Part shown: positions 30,563 through 39,742 of the stretch, in pieces
How positions within the stretch are numbered: position 1 is the stretch's first letter
How the letters are laid out: each line of letters starts with the position of its first letter
IMG/VR virus record: IMGVR_UViG_3300025030_000058
Location: 33,297 to 97,296 of that record
DNA: 64,000 bases
DNA from: a virus
Direction: 5' to 3' (one strand)
The notes under the pieces: generated by a model
What the model saw: the letters and a program-made list of their open reading frames with translations, nothing else
The model's database searches: none
What the model was told of the DNA's origin: nothing
Position numbers and translations under genes: made by a program

Positions 30563-31051
30563 TTAAAACTGAATTTCCCACGTGTAGATGAGGGAGATGG
30601 CATCGGTTTTAGTTACGTCTGGATGTGTTGTGCGGGAAAAGAGTATATCATAGGCCGCCGCGTTGTCACAGAACAGCCCCGCCTCGGACAGCACGGTGGA
30701 ATCGGGGATCCCCGAGCCCAACTTGGGAATAGTGAACTGGTACAAAATCTTCCCGTCCGTTGGGTACTGCGGATACGTGGCATCGGGGTTGTATGCGTTT
30801 CCAATCGGATCATGCAGGTCTACGTCCGTCAACGCCGGGGCGTGCGGGCCACCCACGTCTTCTCCAACACGCAACGCCGTGACCTTATAGAGGGATTGTG
30901 TGGTTCCCCCAACTAATCGGGTCAAGGCGTTTCGGCCTGTCCAGACCACGAGATTCTTCACGCTGACGGTGCGCAAGAGGCGGTCTACGCCGTCACGGTT
31001 TTCCATGACCCGAATGGTCAAATGGCCTTTAACTTCAACGCGATCTTTCAT
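30563..31051 (-). CDS. Small tail/fibre-associated protein, 162 aa
   Basis: The protein is beta-rich, with an N-terminal strand region (HLTIRVMENRDGVDRLLRTV) and a conserved-looking end (TDAISLIYTWEIQF) like small tail proteins found after gpI-type genes in contractile phages. It lies between the gpI-like and the large fibre-like genes. It may connect fibre and baseplate. Confidence 0.55.
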   Translation of the reverse strand: MKDRVEVKGHLTIRVMENRDGVDRLLRTVSVKNLVVWTGRNALTRLVGGTTQSLYKVTALRVGEDVGGPHAPALTDVDLHDPIGNAYNPDATYPQYPTDGKILYQFTIPKLGSGIPDSTVLSEAGLFCDNAAAYDILFSRTTHPDVTKTDAISLIYTWEIQF

Positions 31052-31059
31052 GATTCCTC

Positions 31060-34000
31060 CTACGTAGAAAATCCTACGGTGACGATTTCCGTGGGCCCTA
31101 AGAAGAAATTAGAGCCTCGTGTGTGATTGATCAAGTGTCCGGTCGTAGCCAAGCGAAGGTGCTCAAGTATTTCCCGAACGCTGTACTCTCCTGGCGCAAA
31201 GGTCACTATCTTTGCCGTATGCGGGGTCGTGACGGGATTACCTTCTACAATATGGACGCGCAGTGTTCTATCCGAAACACCGGAAAAATCATAAGGCCCG
31301 TCAATTGTACTGATGACTTTGGTATGCCAAGGGTTCCCAATCAATGCCCAATACGTCCCGTTTGGAGGGCGTTTCGCGGCGTCCGCAGTGTGGTTTAAAA
31401 TACAGTTATACTCCAAGCCGAGGTCTTCGACATGATCTCCAACGGTGTACGCGGTGCCATCCGTCCAGATATATAGCACCGTCAATCCTAATATGGTTGC
31501 GGCATCCAGTGTGGATTTCTCAAACAAGAATTGCACCAGTGTGGGCTCCGTGGCAAGAATACGCACGCGATTCGCCATGGCTACGATAGGGGACCACCAT
31601 GCCGGGCTGGTCACGGGGTTATGATTGAGATTCCCATTTTGTAGGCTTTGATATAGTACGTCCTTGAAACATGCGTAATCATTCAAAGCATAGGTCGTTC
31701 CAGAATCCCACGTGTCTGGGGAAATCTGCATCCAATAGGCGGGGCTGGACGCAGGGGGTTGATTTACGTTGGGCGTTTGCAGACTGGCCCAATACACCTG
31801 TTGCGTCTCGACAATGGCATTGACGGCGTAGTCATAGGCGGCGTCCCACAGACAGTAATCCACCACACCCCCCGCTCCCGTGACGCCGACTAGGGTAATG
31901 CCTTCCCGCCCATCCCTGCGTCCGGGGGTTCGGAACGCGATCCCGGCCACACCCTCGTATGACCGGGTACTGTCGTATTCCGGGCCCTCCGCCGGAAGCG
32001 CCGCCGTCCACCACAACGGACTCACGTCCGGCGTATTCCCGATATTCCCATCCTGGATGCTTTGATAGTGAACCAGTTGATAGGTCACCCAGTCTCCGGT
32101 GGCATAGGTAGCCCCCACGCCCCACTGAGGCTGTTCCTGGCTCCATTCCCCCCGATTGAAGGGGATTCTGTTTACGCTGACTTCAAACGCATTCTCATCC
32201 AGACCATAACCCAGCCCTAAGTTTTCTTCCGGCTCATCGGCGTTTTCGATAATGGTGTCCACCACCGAGAACAAGTCAAAGACGATATGCGCGGGGCGCA
32301 ATAGTTCCAGAACGCGCTCAAATGCCGTCTGTCTCTGAACCAAGGTATCTCCTGTAATGGATGGGTCTGTATTGGTAAATTTGATACTGACGTGTGGCGT
32401 CGGGAAGTAGTCATTGGTTTGATGATGCCAGGAATAGTAGAATTTTACGGTGCCGTTGGCCAGGAACGCATTGAAAGCCGCCACGTCGGAGATATGGATA
32501 TACCCCTCCGTGAAGTACACATACCCCACGATAGCTTGTGTGCCATCCGCCGCTATGGCCACAAAATCCCCGACACCGGAACGGATACCACGACCCTCTC
32601 CGTCCTTGTCCGTGGTCCTGCGGTGCGTAGAGAACGCCCGGACCTCTCCATTGTTGACCAGCCGCACGGACCCCACCATCAACGGGTACTCTTTGTAATC
32701 ATCCGGGTTCATGGAGATCGCCGACGGATCATGCGGCAAGTAAATGCGCAGAGTATTCCCCACCGTGGAGGACAGTATGCTGGGATCCATCGTCCAGGCA
32801 TCCGTGGCATAAAACGCCACCTCCAGACCTAGGACGGTTTGCTGTATCTCTTTCCACCACGCTGGGCTGGCAGCAGGGTCGTGATTGAGATTCCCGTTTT
32901 GCAGACTTTCCCAGGTCTTGGAATCGCTGCGTACCACCCGTCCGAGAGCGTAAGTGACCCCAGCGTCCCAAGGAATACCCCACATGGGGCCATGAGTTGA
33001 CGGAATATCTGTGTACTTGATGAACGTCTGATAATCGCATGACCATAGCTCATCTACAACCGTGGCATACGCCAGCAGGTATTTAACCATTTGCAGAGAA
33101 GGAAGCGCGCCTTTTAGACGGTAGAATTCCACTAAGTTCCCGAGCAACCAGCGCTTGTCCGCCTCAGGCATAAAATACACCAATGGAAATCCAAATTCAT
33201 TGGCAATCTCATTCAAAAAGCGGTCAGCCGCCGTTTCCAAGGCTCGGATACCCGGATAGTTCCGGATGGAGTACAACATCTCATCCATATACTTTGCCAG
33301 TATCTTCATGTAGAACCGGAGATTACTATCATAGCCCGTCCACACGACCCTCAACGTGTACGCTGTGACGCCTGCGAGTTTATTCAATAACAGGGACACT
33401 CGGCCTTCCGTATCCCCGCTTAACACGTACACGTGGGCATCCAGGACCGTCCCCTCCAATGAGGAGACCCTTGTCCAAGTTTCCAATCCAGCACCGATGT
33501 CCACCTGGACGACAATTCTCCTGCCGATCAACGGTACCCGGTCTGCGGATTGAATGATAATTTGAATTTTTCTCCACCATGTGTCCGTGGCATTCCCCGT
33601 CGGCGTGTGCGCGAGGTTCCCGTTTTGCAGACTGACCCATCCCACATTGTCATAGAGCACGGTGTCTCCGGCGGCGTAGGTCGTGACCACTGACCACGGC
33701 GAGGCATTCCGCGCGGGGATATCTACCTTAGTGGATTCCCCAAACACCACCGAGTAGTCCCCCATAGCATCCATGGTCACTTGGAACACCTTGGCGTAAG
33801 GAGGGGGAGGGGGCAACGCCGTCAAATCGTCCACACGGAAATACTCATCCCCGTCAACGGTAACGTAAATGGCTTCGGGTAGTGTCCCCGAGCAAAACAC
33901 AGGGTACGTTTGGTTGTCCCCGCCGACGGCATTTTCCGTCTGATTGAAATGACAGAGATACACCCGCAAGCCGTCCCGCGTTCCATCCAGTTCCGTTGGG

Positions 34001-34101
34001 AGGTGCTCGCTGTAGAGATTAAACTCTAGTCCCGTGCTCTCTTCCTCCCGCGCAACCTGAGGCAGGTACTGAAACAGGTTATTCCAAAACGTCCAGGACA
34101 T
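31060..34101 (-). CDS. gpI-like baseplate protein with six carbohydrate-binding-like modules, 1013 aa
   Basis: Around residues 270-360, FYMKILAKYMDEMLYSIRNY, FPLVYFMPEADKRWLLGNLV and FYRLKGALPSLQMVKYLLAY fit tail protein I of contractile tails. Six copies of a module of about 40 residues (W-x-x-x-x-x-Y-x-x-G-D-x-V, y-x-S-L-Q-N-G-N, x-P, S-P-x-W-W) lie at roughly 33700-33560, 32985-32845, 32130-32000, 31850-31715, 31710-31580 and 31480-31340. They resemble type-3 chitin-binding (CBM5/12) folds and suggest multivalent glycan binding on the host surface. Confidence 0.7.
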   Translation of the reverse strand: MSWTFWNNLFQYLPQVAREEESTGLEFNLYSEHLPTELDGTRDGLRVYLCHFNQTENAVGGDNQTYPVFCSGTLPEAIYVTVDGDEYFRVDDLTALPPPPPYAKVFQVTMDAMGDYSVVFGESTKVDIPARNASPWSVVTTYAAGDTVLYDNVGWVSLQNGNLAHTPTGNATDTWWRKIQIIIQSADRVPLIGRRIVVQVDIGAGLETWTRVSSLEGTVLDAHVYVLSGDTEGRVSLLLNKLAGVTAYTLRVVWTGYDSNLRFYMKILAKYMDEMLYSIRNYPGIRALETAADRFLNEIANEFGFPLVYFMPEADKRWLLGNLVEFYRLKGALPSLQMVKYLLAYATVVDELWSCDYQTFIKYTDIPSTHGPMWGIPWDAGVTYALGRVVRSDSKTWESLQNGNLNHDPAASPAWWKEIQQTVLGLEVAFYATDAWTMDPSILSSTVGNTLRIYLPHDPSAISMNPDDYKEYPLMVGSVRLVNNGEVRAFSTHRRTTDKDGEGRGIRSGVGDFVAIAADGTQAIVGYVYFTEGYIHISDVAAFNAFLANGTVKFYYSWHHQTNDYFPTPHVSIKFTNTDPSITGDTLVQRQTAFERVLELLRPAHIVFDLFSVVDTIIENADEPEENLGLGYGLDENAFEVSVNRIPFNRGEWSQEQPQWGVGATYATGDWVTYQLVHYQSIQDGNIGNTPDVSPLWWTAALPAEGPEYDSTRSYEGVAGIAFRTPGRRDGREGITLVGVTGAGGVVDYCLWDAAYDYAVNAIVETQQVYWASLQTPNVNQPPASSPAYWMQISPDTWDSGTTYALNDYACFKDVLYQSLQNGNLNHNPVTSPAWWSPIVAMANRVRILATEPTLVQFLFEKSTLDAATILGLTVLYIWTDGTAYTVGDHVEDLGLEYNCILNHTADAAKRPPNGTYWALIGNPWHTKVISTIDGPYDFSGVSDRTLRVHIVEGNPVTTPHTAKIVTFAPGEYSVREILEHLRLATTGHLINHTRGSNFFLGPTEIVTVGFST

Positions 34102-35612
34102 CAGACAAACCTCGACAAGGCGTCCTGCGCAGGACTGTCACCGTACGTGTGCGTGGTGATGGCTATAGGCTCCGGCGTAGCGCGCAGCTTGGGAATCTCC
34201 CAGCGGTGGAGTGCTTTGGTTTGAATAAGGGAAGAGGTATCAATGTAGGGGTCGGGAATGAACTTGGACGCCGAGCGTTGCAGCGCCGTGATCACTACAC
34301 TTTGGACACCCTCCACGGCTAGAATAATTTTGTACAATTCCCCAGGGTAGATATCCTGCCCAAAGTCAACGGCGTCCAAGGCGAAGTATGCTTGCACGGC
34401 CGCGCGCACGGCGGTTTCTACACCGGCTTTGCTGTACTGAGAGCCAACGTAGAGGTCCATGGCCATGTTGAATTCCGCCCAGTGCCGAACGACATGCACC
34501 ATGGACACGTCCATGACTCGTTTCGATTCCAAGGCGGCCACCACCGCCACGGCAACGGGTTCCGGATCGGAGTCTCCCGTGGCGACGATGGAGAACTGCA
34601 CCCGATTCATCATGTCGTAGTTCGGGGGGAGTTCCTCTTGTTCCCCCCACACGACGGCCTTGACGACGCTGGGATTCTCCAGAATCCAGTACCGATAATC
34701 GGGAGTCGCCACGGCGCGGTTGAGGGAGGCCATTAGCGGAGGCGCTTGACGCTTGGCGTCTTCGATGGTCTGTTGCGCGCGTCCCCCCGTCATCGCCTCT
34801 GCGTTGGCGCAGGTCAGCCCCGAAACTGCGGGGGATAATGCGGCGACTTTACCCGCCCCGACATTGCCGGAACTGGCGTCCGTCCGAAGATAATAGGCGA
34901 CCCCGGCTCCCGCCGGAGGAATCGCGCCAAAGATGCCATCGCCAAACACAATGTAAAAGCGGTCCTCATCATCCAGATAGACCTCAAAATGCTTGTCCAA
35001 TGCGCCGGAACCCACCAGAGAGTCAACCCGCGTCCATTGATCCGCCCCCCACCAAATGTCAATGCCGTTGTAGGCTATGTCTTTGACGCGAGGGGGTACG
35101 GTCTCGGACAGTAATACACTTTGGCTGGCCGTGCTTCCGTCCGAAGTTAATGCGTGCGTCACCAAGGTTCCTTGAACCACGTCCACGTCCAGGAAGGAGT
35201 TGGCGGGAACGGCCACGTCCACGGGGATAACGAACGGGAGCGACGTGACGGTTTCCACGGTCTGCGCGGCGTGTGTGTACTTAGAGAAACTTACCGGCCC
35301 CCCCGAGGTATTAGTCAGACGAATCGTTCCGACGGCGGAGTAGGGGGGTTTCAATTCATAGGCAATGCCCCGGCATAGGTGTTTGACGTTTTTCCGCTGT
35401 CTCGCCTGCATGAGGAAGCATTCCCCGACGTTGTTGTCGGCGTAAAACTGCATTGTAGACATCATGCCTGCCAGGAGTTCCAAAATGACCATGCCGGGGT
35501 CGTATTCATTGAAATCCGTCCAGAGGTCCGTGAGCTTCGGGATCTGAGTCACTGCCTCTTCGCGGATCTTCCCGAAGTCTCTGGCCAGGAGGGATAGTTT
35601 TGCGTTTGCCAT
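34101..35612 (-). CDS. Baseplate wedge protein, gp6/J-like, 503 aa
   Basis: The N-terminus contains LWTDFNEYDPGMVILELLAGM and later FYADNN, typical of baseplate J/gp6 proteins. The middle has FYIVFGDGIFGAIPPAG and GNVGAGKVAALS, also hallmarks of the family. It follows the gp25-like gene and precedes the gpI-like gene, the usual W-J-I order. It forms the inner ring of the baseplate wedge. Confidence 0.88.
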   Translation of the reverse strand: MANAKLSLLARDFGKIREEAVTQIPKLTDLWTDFNEYDPGMVILELLAGMMSTMQFYADNNVGECFLMQARQRKNVKHLCRGIAYELKPPYSAVGTIRLTNTSGGPVSFSKYTHAAQTVETVTSLPFVIPVDVAVPANSFLDVDVVQGTLVTHALTSDGSTASQSVLLSETVPPRVKDIAYNGIDIWWGADQWTRVDSLVGSGALDKHFEVYLDDEDRFYIVFGDGIFGAIPPAGAGVAYYLRTDASSGNVGAGKVAALSPAVSGLTCANAEAMTGGRAQQTIEDAKRQAPPLMASLNRAVATPDYRYWILENPSVVKAVVWGEQEELPPNYDMMNRVQFSIVATGDSDPEPVAVAVVAALESKRVMDVSMVHVVRHWAEFNMAMDLYVGSQYSKAGVETAVRAAVQAYFALDAVDFGQDIYPGELYKIILAVEGVQSVVITALQRSASKFIPDPYIDTSSLIQTKALHRWEIPKLRATPEPIAITTHTYGDSPAQDALSRFV

Positions 35613-35622
35613 GGGGATCTCC

Positions 35623-36087
35623 TTAACGCACCACGTTGGCGTAGTTCTCGCCGGTAATCAGGTCCTGCGTCGGCATCGCCCCCTGTTGGAAGGGGTAGGT
35701 ATATGTTCCGGATACCGGTGTTCCGATGACTGTGTACTCGATGACGAGTGCAGTGGCATTATTCTCCGCGTCCACCAGAAAAGTCGCTCCCGTGACGGAA
35801 ATGATTGGCACCCAGCGCTGCAACGCCTCGACGGAGTACAGATAGATCAAATCCCGCCCCGCTTCGTCAATAAAATCGAAGAGACATTCATCGAGGAGAG
35901 AGCCGCACTCATTATTCATGAATCGCTCACTCAAGGAAGTTTGCAGAATCATTTTGATAGCGTCATTGATTTTGTCCAAGCTGGTATCTGTCGCCGTACC
36001 CCGAACATTCCCACGTTGGGAGAACGTGAACGGCAATTTGATGCCTTTCCCAATCCGGGACAAGGAGTCCATGAAGTTTGAGGACAT
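35623..36087 (-). CDS. Baseplate wedge protein, gp25-like, 154 aa
   Basis: The pattern DKINDAIKMILQTSLSERFM followed by NNECGSLLDE and FIDEAGRDLIYLYSVEALQR fits the GPW/gp25 family (conserved I-x-x-x-L-x-T-x-x-G-E/S-R and acidic helix). The protein links sheath and baseplate. It starts immediately downstream of a small tail protein and precedes the gp6/J-like gene, the standard order. Confidence 0.85.
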   Translation of the reverse strand: MSSNFMDSLSRIGKGIKLPFTFSQRGNVRGTATDTSLDKINDAIKMILQTSLSERFMNNECGSLLDECLFDFIDEAGRDLIYLYSVEALQRWVPIISVTGATFLVDAENNATALVIEYTVIGTPVSGTYTYPFQQGAMPTQDLITGENYANVVR

Positions 36088-36488
36088 TAGCTCCCCTCCG
36101 CTAAGTTCTTGTCATGAAATCCAGCCGACCAGGATGCTTGTGCTGGGATTACGATGGTATCGGGCGCGCCCCCGCTACCTGAAAATTTAACTAACGTGCT
36201 TCCTACGGTAACAATACGACTCGTGCCCGTAGGGGTTGTCGCGGTCACATCTTGGAGTGTGGAGTAGTCTGCTGTGTACTGTCCAGACACAATCCCACGG
36301 ACCCATTGAAACACAGTATCTCCTGTCTGATTACCAGGCCCGGCGTGTTTAACTGCTGTTTGGATACCGGCTCCGGCCGAGTCTGACATTTTTAAATTTA
36401 CGGCTGCTCCAACAGTGATTACTGTAACAGTTCCAAGGGAATATGAAAACACAGCGTCAACGCCTACCATTTCTCTCTGTAGGGTCAT
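36087..36488 (-). CDS. Small beta-rich tail protein, 133 aa
   Basis: ATG 36488 follows the previous stop by one base; the longer frame to 36575 lies inside the upstream gene. The product is Gly/Thr/Val-rich (SLGTVTVITVGAAVNLKMSD, TPTGTSRIVTVGSTLVKFSG). It probably forms part of a short fibre or a spike attachment. No family is recognised. Confidence 0.6.
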   Translation of the reverse strand: MTLQREMVGVDAVFSYSLGTVTVITVGAAVNLKMSDSAGAGIQTAVKHAGPGNQTGDTVFQWVRGIVSGQYTADYSTLQDVTATTPTGTSRIVTVGSTLVKFSGSGGAPDTIVIPAQASWSAGFHDKNLAEGS

Positions 36489-36489
36489 G

Positions 36490-38682
36490 TTATACCAACT
36501 CGTGCGTGGCTTCGCCACCGATGGCCAATGTACGCGCTTTGGATCCGGCCTTGTCGGTGATGTACGCAAAGTCATCCGTAGCTTTTATTGTTGCCGTCTG
36601 CGCGGCAGTATCAGCCAAGACGCCGTAAAATTCTGTTGAGGATATTTTTGATCCTACTTCACACACTCCAGCGGATACTCCAATTCCAAGAGAATTATCA
36701 GGAAGCACGTCCCCAAGGTAGACCAGTTTCACGGCACTCGTCGCCGTCACCGTCAACGCGGTTCCGACTAAAAGGAGGTCCCCGCTATCCAAGGCGGTAA
36801 AGGAGCCTGTACACGCGACGAACACCCCTTGGGCCGAGGCAACGGAACTTGCGCTGATCGTAATAGATACTGCGTGGGCGACCAAGGGACCATCGCCCTC
36901 AAAAGCATCAAAGGTGGAATCTAAGGCATGGACGCGCAAGGCTTCGGTCAACGTCCAATCTCCCGCCCATGTGTCCCCTTGGGACTGCATGCGGCTGGCA
37001 CCAGAAACCGTGTACGCTGTGGCCGTGATTGAGGAGTCCTCGCTGTGGATAGCGGCGGCATTCAGGGTAACCGTTCCCGTGAGAGTTAACGTCGCCTCCC
37101 GGAACGTGGCGGCAAGGTTGGTCAGCGTACTGGAATCGCTGGACGCCGTAATAGTCGCCTTCTCCACGCGCAGGGAACCTTGAAAGGTCTTAAACGCCGT
37201 GCCGGAACTGGTGTACATTCCTCCATAGATGGCCACGGACCCGGTTGCGCCCATTTCCCACAAAGCACCCGTGGCGTTGACGGTCATCCCACTCTCAGTC
37301 AGTGTGGTTTGCACTCCCATATACACGTAGGGCCCCAAGCAATTGACCGTTGTGTCGTCCAAGCGCACCGTGGCCGAGGAACAGGACAGAATCTTAATCA
37401 ATCCAGCGCTTGCGAAATTTAACGTCCCCCCCTGATGACTGAGGTGAATGTTCCCGCCCCCCACCACCTCCATGTAGTGCTTGGTGCCGGACAACGTTCC
37501 CATACGGGTTGCAATAACCGTGCAGTCACCATCCAGGATCTTGATAAAGGAATCCGTCAATTCCGCGTTGGCCTTCACATTGTCCAAGCGCAGAGTAGTC
37601 CCCGTCAACTCGAACGCGGGCCCCACGGCTTGCAGGTTATCCACGGTGTCAATGGTAAGGTCGCTATCCTGTGCCACCATCCATTGTCCCGCTGATTCTG
37701 TGGTCTTAATGTTATGTGCCTTTACGGTGGAATCCGCCACGGACATGCCCTTGATAAACCCACCCTCCGTGGAGATATTCTCCAGTGTAATTTCCGACTG
37801 ATTGGTGGCTTGAATGGAGCCTCCGGTCCCCTTGACGAATTGCTTGACATTGCGTAGCTCCAACCGACCTTGATCCATGTTGATCGCGGCGGGGTAAGTG
37901 CCCAACTGGAGGATATCCGTAACACCGTCCAAGGCGATCACGCCACGTTCCAGGCATTCAATGACCCACCCCTCTTGACACGCCAACGTGGAGAGGTTCC
38001 GTCCGACGAGGGTTCCCTTGCTGCGCACGCCGCCATTCTGGGACATCCACGTCCCGTAGACATTCTCCACCAACATGTATCCGTCCGCTTCCACGTCGAG
38101 AATCAACCCGTTGACCTGACACTCCCCGACGCTGTTCATGTGCAAGCGCGCGTGTTTAACCGTGAACAGGGTCCCCGCCTGAGTAGACAGAAACTGTACC
38201 GTGTCCTGAGGAAAGCGTGTCTCGGAGGCCAAGCGCCCGTACAGCCTGTCGTCTTGCGGAGATCCTTCCACGGTTACCGTGGAATAATCATCCAATGTAT
38301 AAAACGGGTCCGATGCGCTGGCCGGGGCAAACTGGCATCCCGTGAAGGTCACTCGGCCTCCGCGTATCATGATTGTGCCCGTGATCTTGCAGTCCCGGAA
38401 TTCAATTCGGCAATTAGTCAAAGAAATATCTTTTACTTCACATTGGTAGATGTTGCCTGTTTGCACGTTGTCCAGTTCCACCGTGTCAATGGTACTCCGG
38501 CTGATGTTGACCCACCCTCCAGTGCCGTCCAAGCGGTCCACGGCGCTATCGTATAGATTCAGATCTACGCCGGGCTGTAGGGTGGCGTTACCCGTCCCCT
38601 GGTCCAGGACAACCCTGTACAGCTTGTAGGGCAGAGCCGCCGAAGGAGTGAGGTGTTCGCGGATCGTCGCATTAATGTCCAT
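36490..38682 (-). CDS. Beta-helix tail protein, 730 aa
   Basis: ATG 38682 has GGAG seven bases upstream and overlaps the spike stop by 11 bases. The protein is built of short repeats of about 22-25 residues with a stacked-Asn/Cys/Val pattern (STIDTVELDNVQTGN, CRIEFRDCKITGTIMIRGG, GRLELRNVKQF), as in right-handed parallel beta-helices of phage tailspikes. No catalytic residues for depolymerase activity could be assigned. It sits between spike and gp25-like genes. Confidence 0.65.
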   Translation of the reverse strand: MDINATIREHLTPSAALPYKLYRVVLDQGTGNATLQPGVDLNLYDSAVDRLDGTGGWVNISRSTIDTVELDNVQTGNIYQCEVKDISLTNCRIEFRDCKITGTIMIRGGRVTFTGCQFAPASASDPFYTLDDYSTVTVEGSPQDDRLYGRLASETRFPQDTVQFLSTQAGTLFTVKHARLHMNSVGECQVNGLILDVEADGYMLVENVYGTWMSQNGGVRSKGTLVGRNLSTLACQEGWVIECLERGVIALDGVTDILQLGTYPAAINMDQGRLELRNVKQFVKGTGGSIQATNQSEITLENISTEGGFIKGMSVADSTVKAHNIKTTESAGQWMVAQDSDLTIDTVDNLQAVGPAFELTGTTLRLDNVKANAELTDSFIKILDGDCTVIATRMGTLSGTKHYMEVVGGGNIHLSHQGGTLNFASAGLIKILSCSSATVRLDDTTVNCLGPYVYMGVQTTLTESGMTVNATGALWEMGATGSVAIYGGMYTSSGTAFKTFQGSLRVEKATITASSDSSTLTNLAATFREATLTLTGTVTLNAAAIHSEDSSITATAYTVSGASRMQSQGDTWAGDWTLTEALRVHALDSTFDAFEGDGPLVAHAVSITISASSVASAQGVFVACTGSFTALDSGDLLLVGTALTVTATSAVKLVYLGDVLPDNSLGIGVSAGVCEVGSKISSTEFYGVLADTAAQTATIKATDDFAYITDKAGSKARTLAIGGEATHELV

Positions 38683-39742
38683 GCATTTCTCCATGGACCA
38701 TTAGGTCCCCGGTTCCTCGCACGTCCCCGTCTACGTAGACATTGCCCCGAACAGCCACGTCTCCCTCCAATGTCGTGCGCTCGCCGACGATAGTCACTTC
38801 CGTGGCGGCGAGGCGCATCCGGTTGGCGTCAGCGCGGATGCCAAATTGTTGCACTCCCTGTAGAGTGTTTTCGATGCGGAATTCCCCTCGGGAAAGATTG
38901 GCGTGAATAAGAAGTTCTTGGTCTCCATTAGGTTCCCGAAGAACAATTTCCAAGCCTCTGTTCCCCGTGAAGGATCGTAGGGCGATCTCTTGCCCCAGGA
39001 AGTCAAACAAAAGAACTTCACCCCCCTGTAGAGGCAACTTCGGACCAACGGCTCCCTCTTTGTTGGCGTAGTCCGGTATCTCCGCGTCATGACGGCGGAA
39101 CGCATTCCCCGTATTGGCGACGGTGCTGATGCGGCCGGAAACTTTAAGACCCTGCCCCAAACGGTCCAGAATTTCAACCGCTTCCGCCTCATCCCGGTCG
39201 TCAATGAGAAACAGTGCTCCCTTGGGACTCTTGTACAGGACCAAGGTTGAAGGGACAAAGTTCTTATTCCGGTTTGTTTCCTCTGGGGCGTCCTGCCCGA
39301 CGGGGGCATGCCAAGGCGTCCGGTTCTCCCCGATCATGTCTCCTTCGGTCTCAGGGAGCTCGTCTGTGGCAAGATAGGTCACATCGTCCACTTCTTGGAT
39401 ACTAATATTTGCACCCATGTAGACAATATTCTCTTGGTTCCCAGCCTCAAATAACACCATAACCGCTGTTCCAACGGGAGGAACAAGAAATTCCCCAAAG
39501 TCGTTTCCCGACGGGGCGCAAATCCCTGGAACCGCCCATTTCAAGTCCTCGGTGGTCATACGGCCTTCGTCGGCGAACCCATGAAGCGTCGGAACCCGGA
39601 CCTTGCACCGCTTGAGTCCCAGAGGGTCTGCGTTGAATTCCACTACTCCGCGCACCATGACAAAGAGTTGACCTCCAGGGCCAACAATCTTTTGCTGTGT
39701 TACGTTATGCCGGAACCGGCGCTGCCCCTTAGCAATCGTCAT
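38672..39742 (-). CDS. Baseplate central spike, gp5/gpV-like, 356 aa
   Basis: An N-terminal OB-fold segment (DPLGLKRCKVRVPTLHGFAD, then LKWAVPGICAPSG and PPVGTAVMVLFEAGNQENIV) is the typical start of gp5/gpV/VgrG spikes. The end (EGDVAVRGNVYVDGDVRGTG) is the repeat of a triple beta-helix needle. It pierces the outer host layer. No lysozyme domain is inserted, unlike T4 gp5. Confidence 0.88.
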   Translation of the reverse strand: MTIAKGQRRFRHNVTQQKIVGPGGQLFVMVRGVVEFNADPLGLKRCKVRVPTLHGFADEGRMTTEDLKWAVPGICAPSGNDFGEFLVPPVGTAVMVLFEAGNQENIVYMGANISIQEVDDVTYLATDELPETEGDMIGENRTPWHAPVGQDAPEETNRNKNFVPSTLVLYKSPKGALFLIDDRDEAEAVEILDRLGQGLKVSGRISTVANTGNAFRRHDAEIPDYANKEGAVGPKLPLQGGEVLLFDFLGQEIALRSFTGNRGLEIVLREPNGDQELLIHANLSRGEFRIENTLQGVQQFGIRADANRMRLAATEVTIVGERTTLEGDVAVRGNVYVDGDVRGTGDLMVHGEMHGH

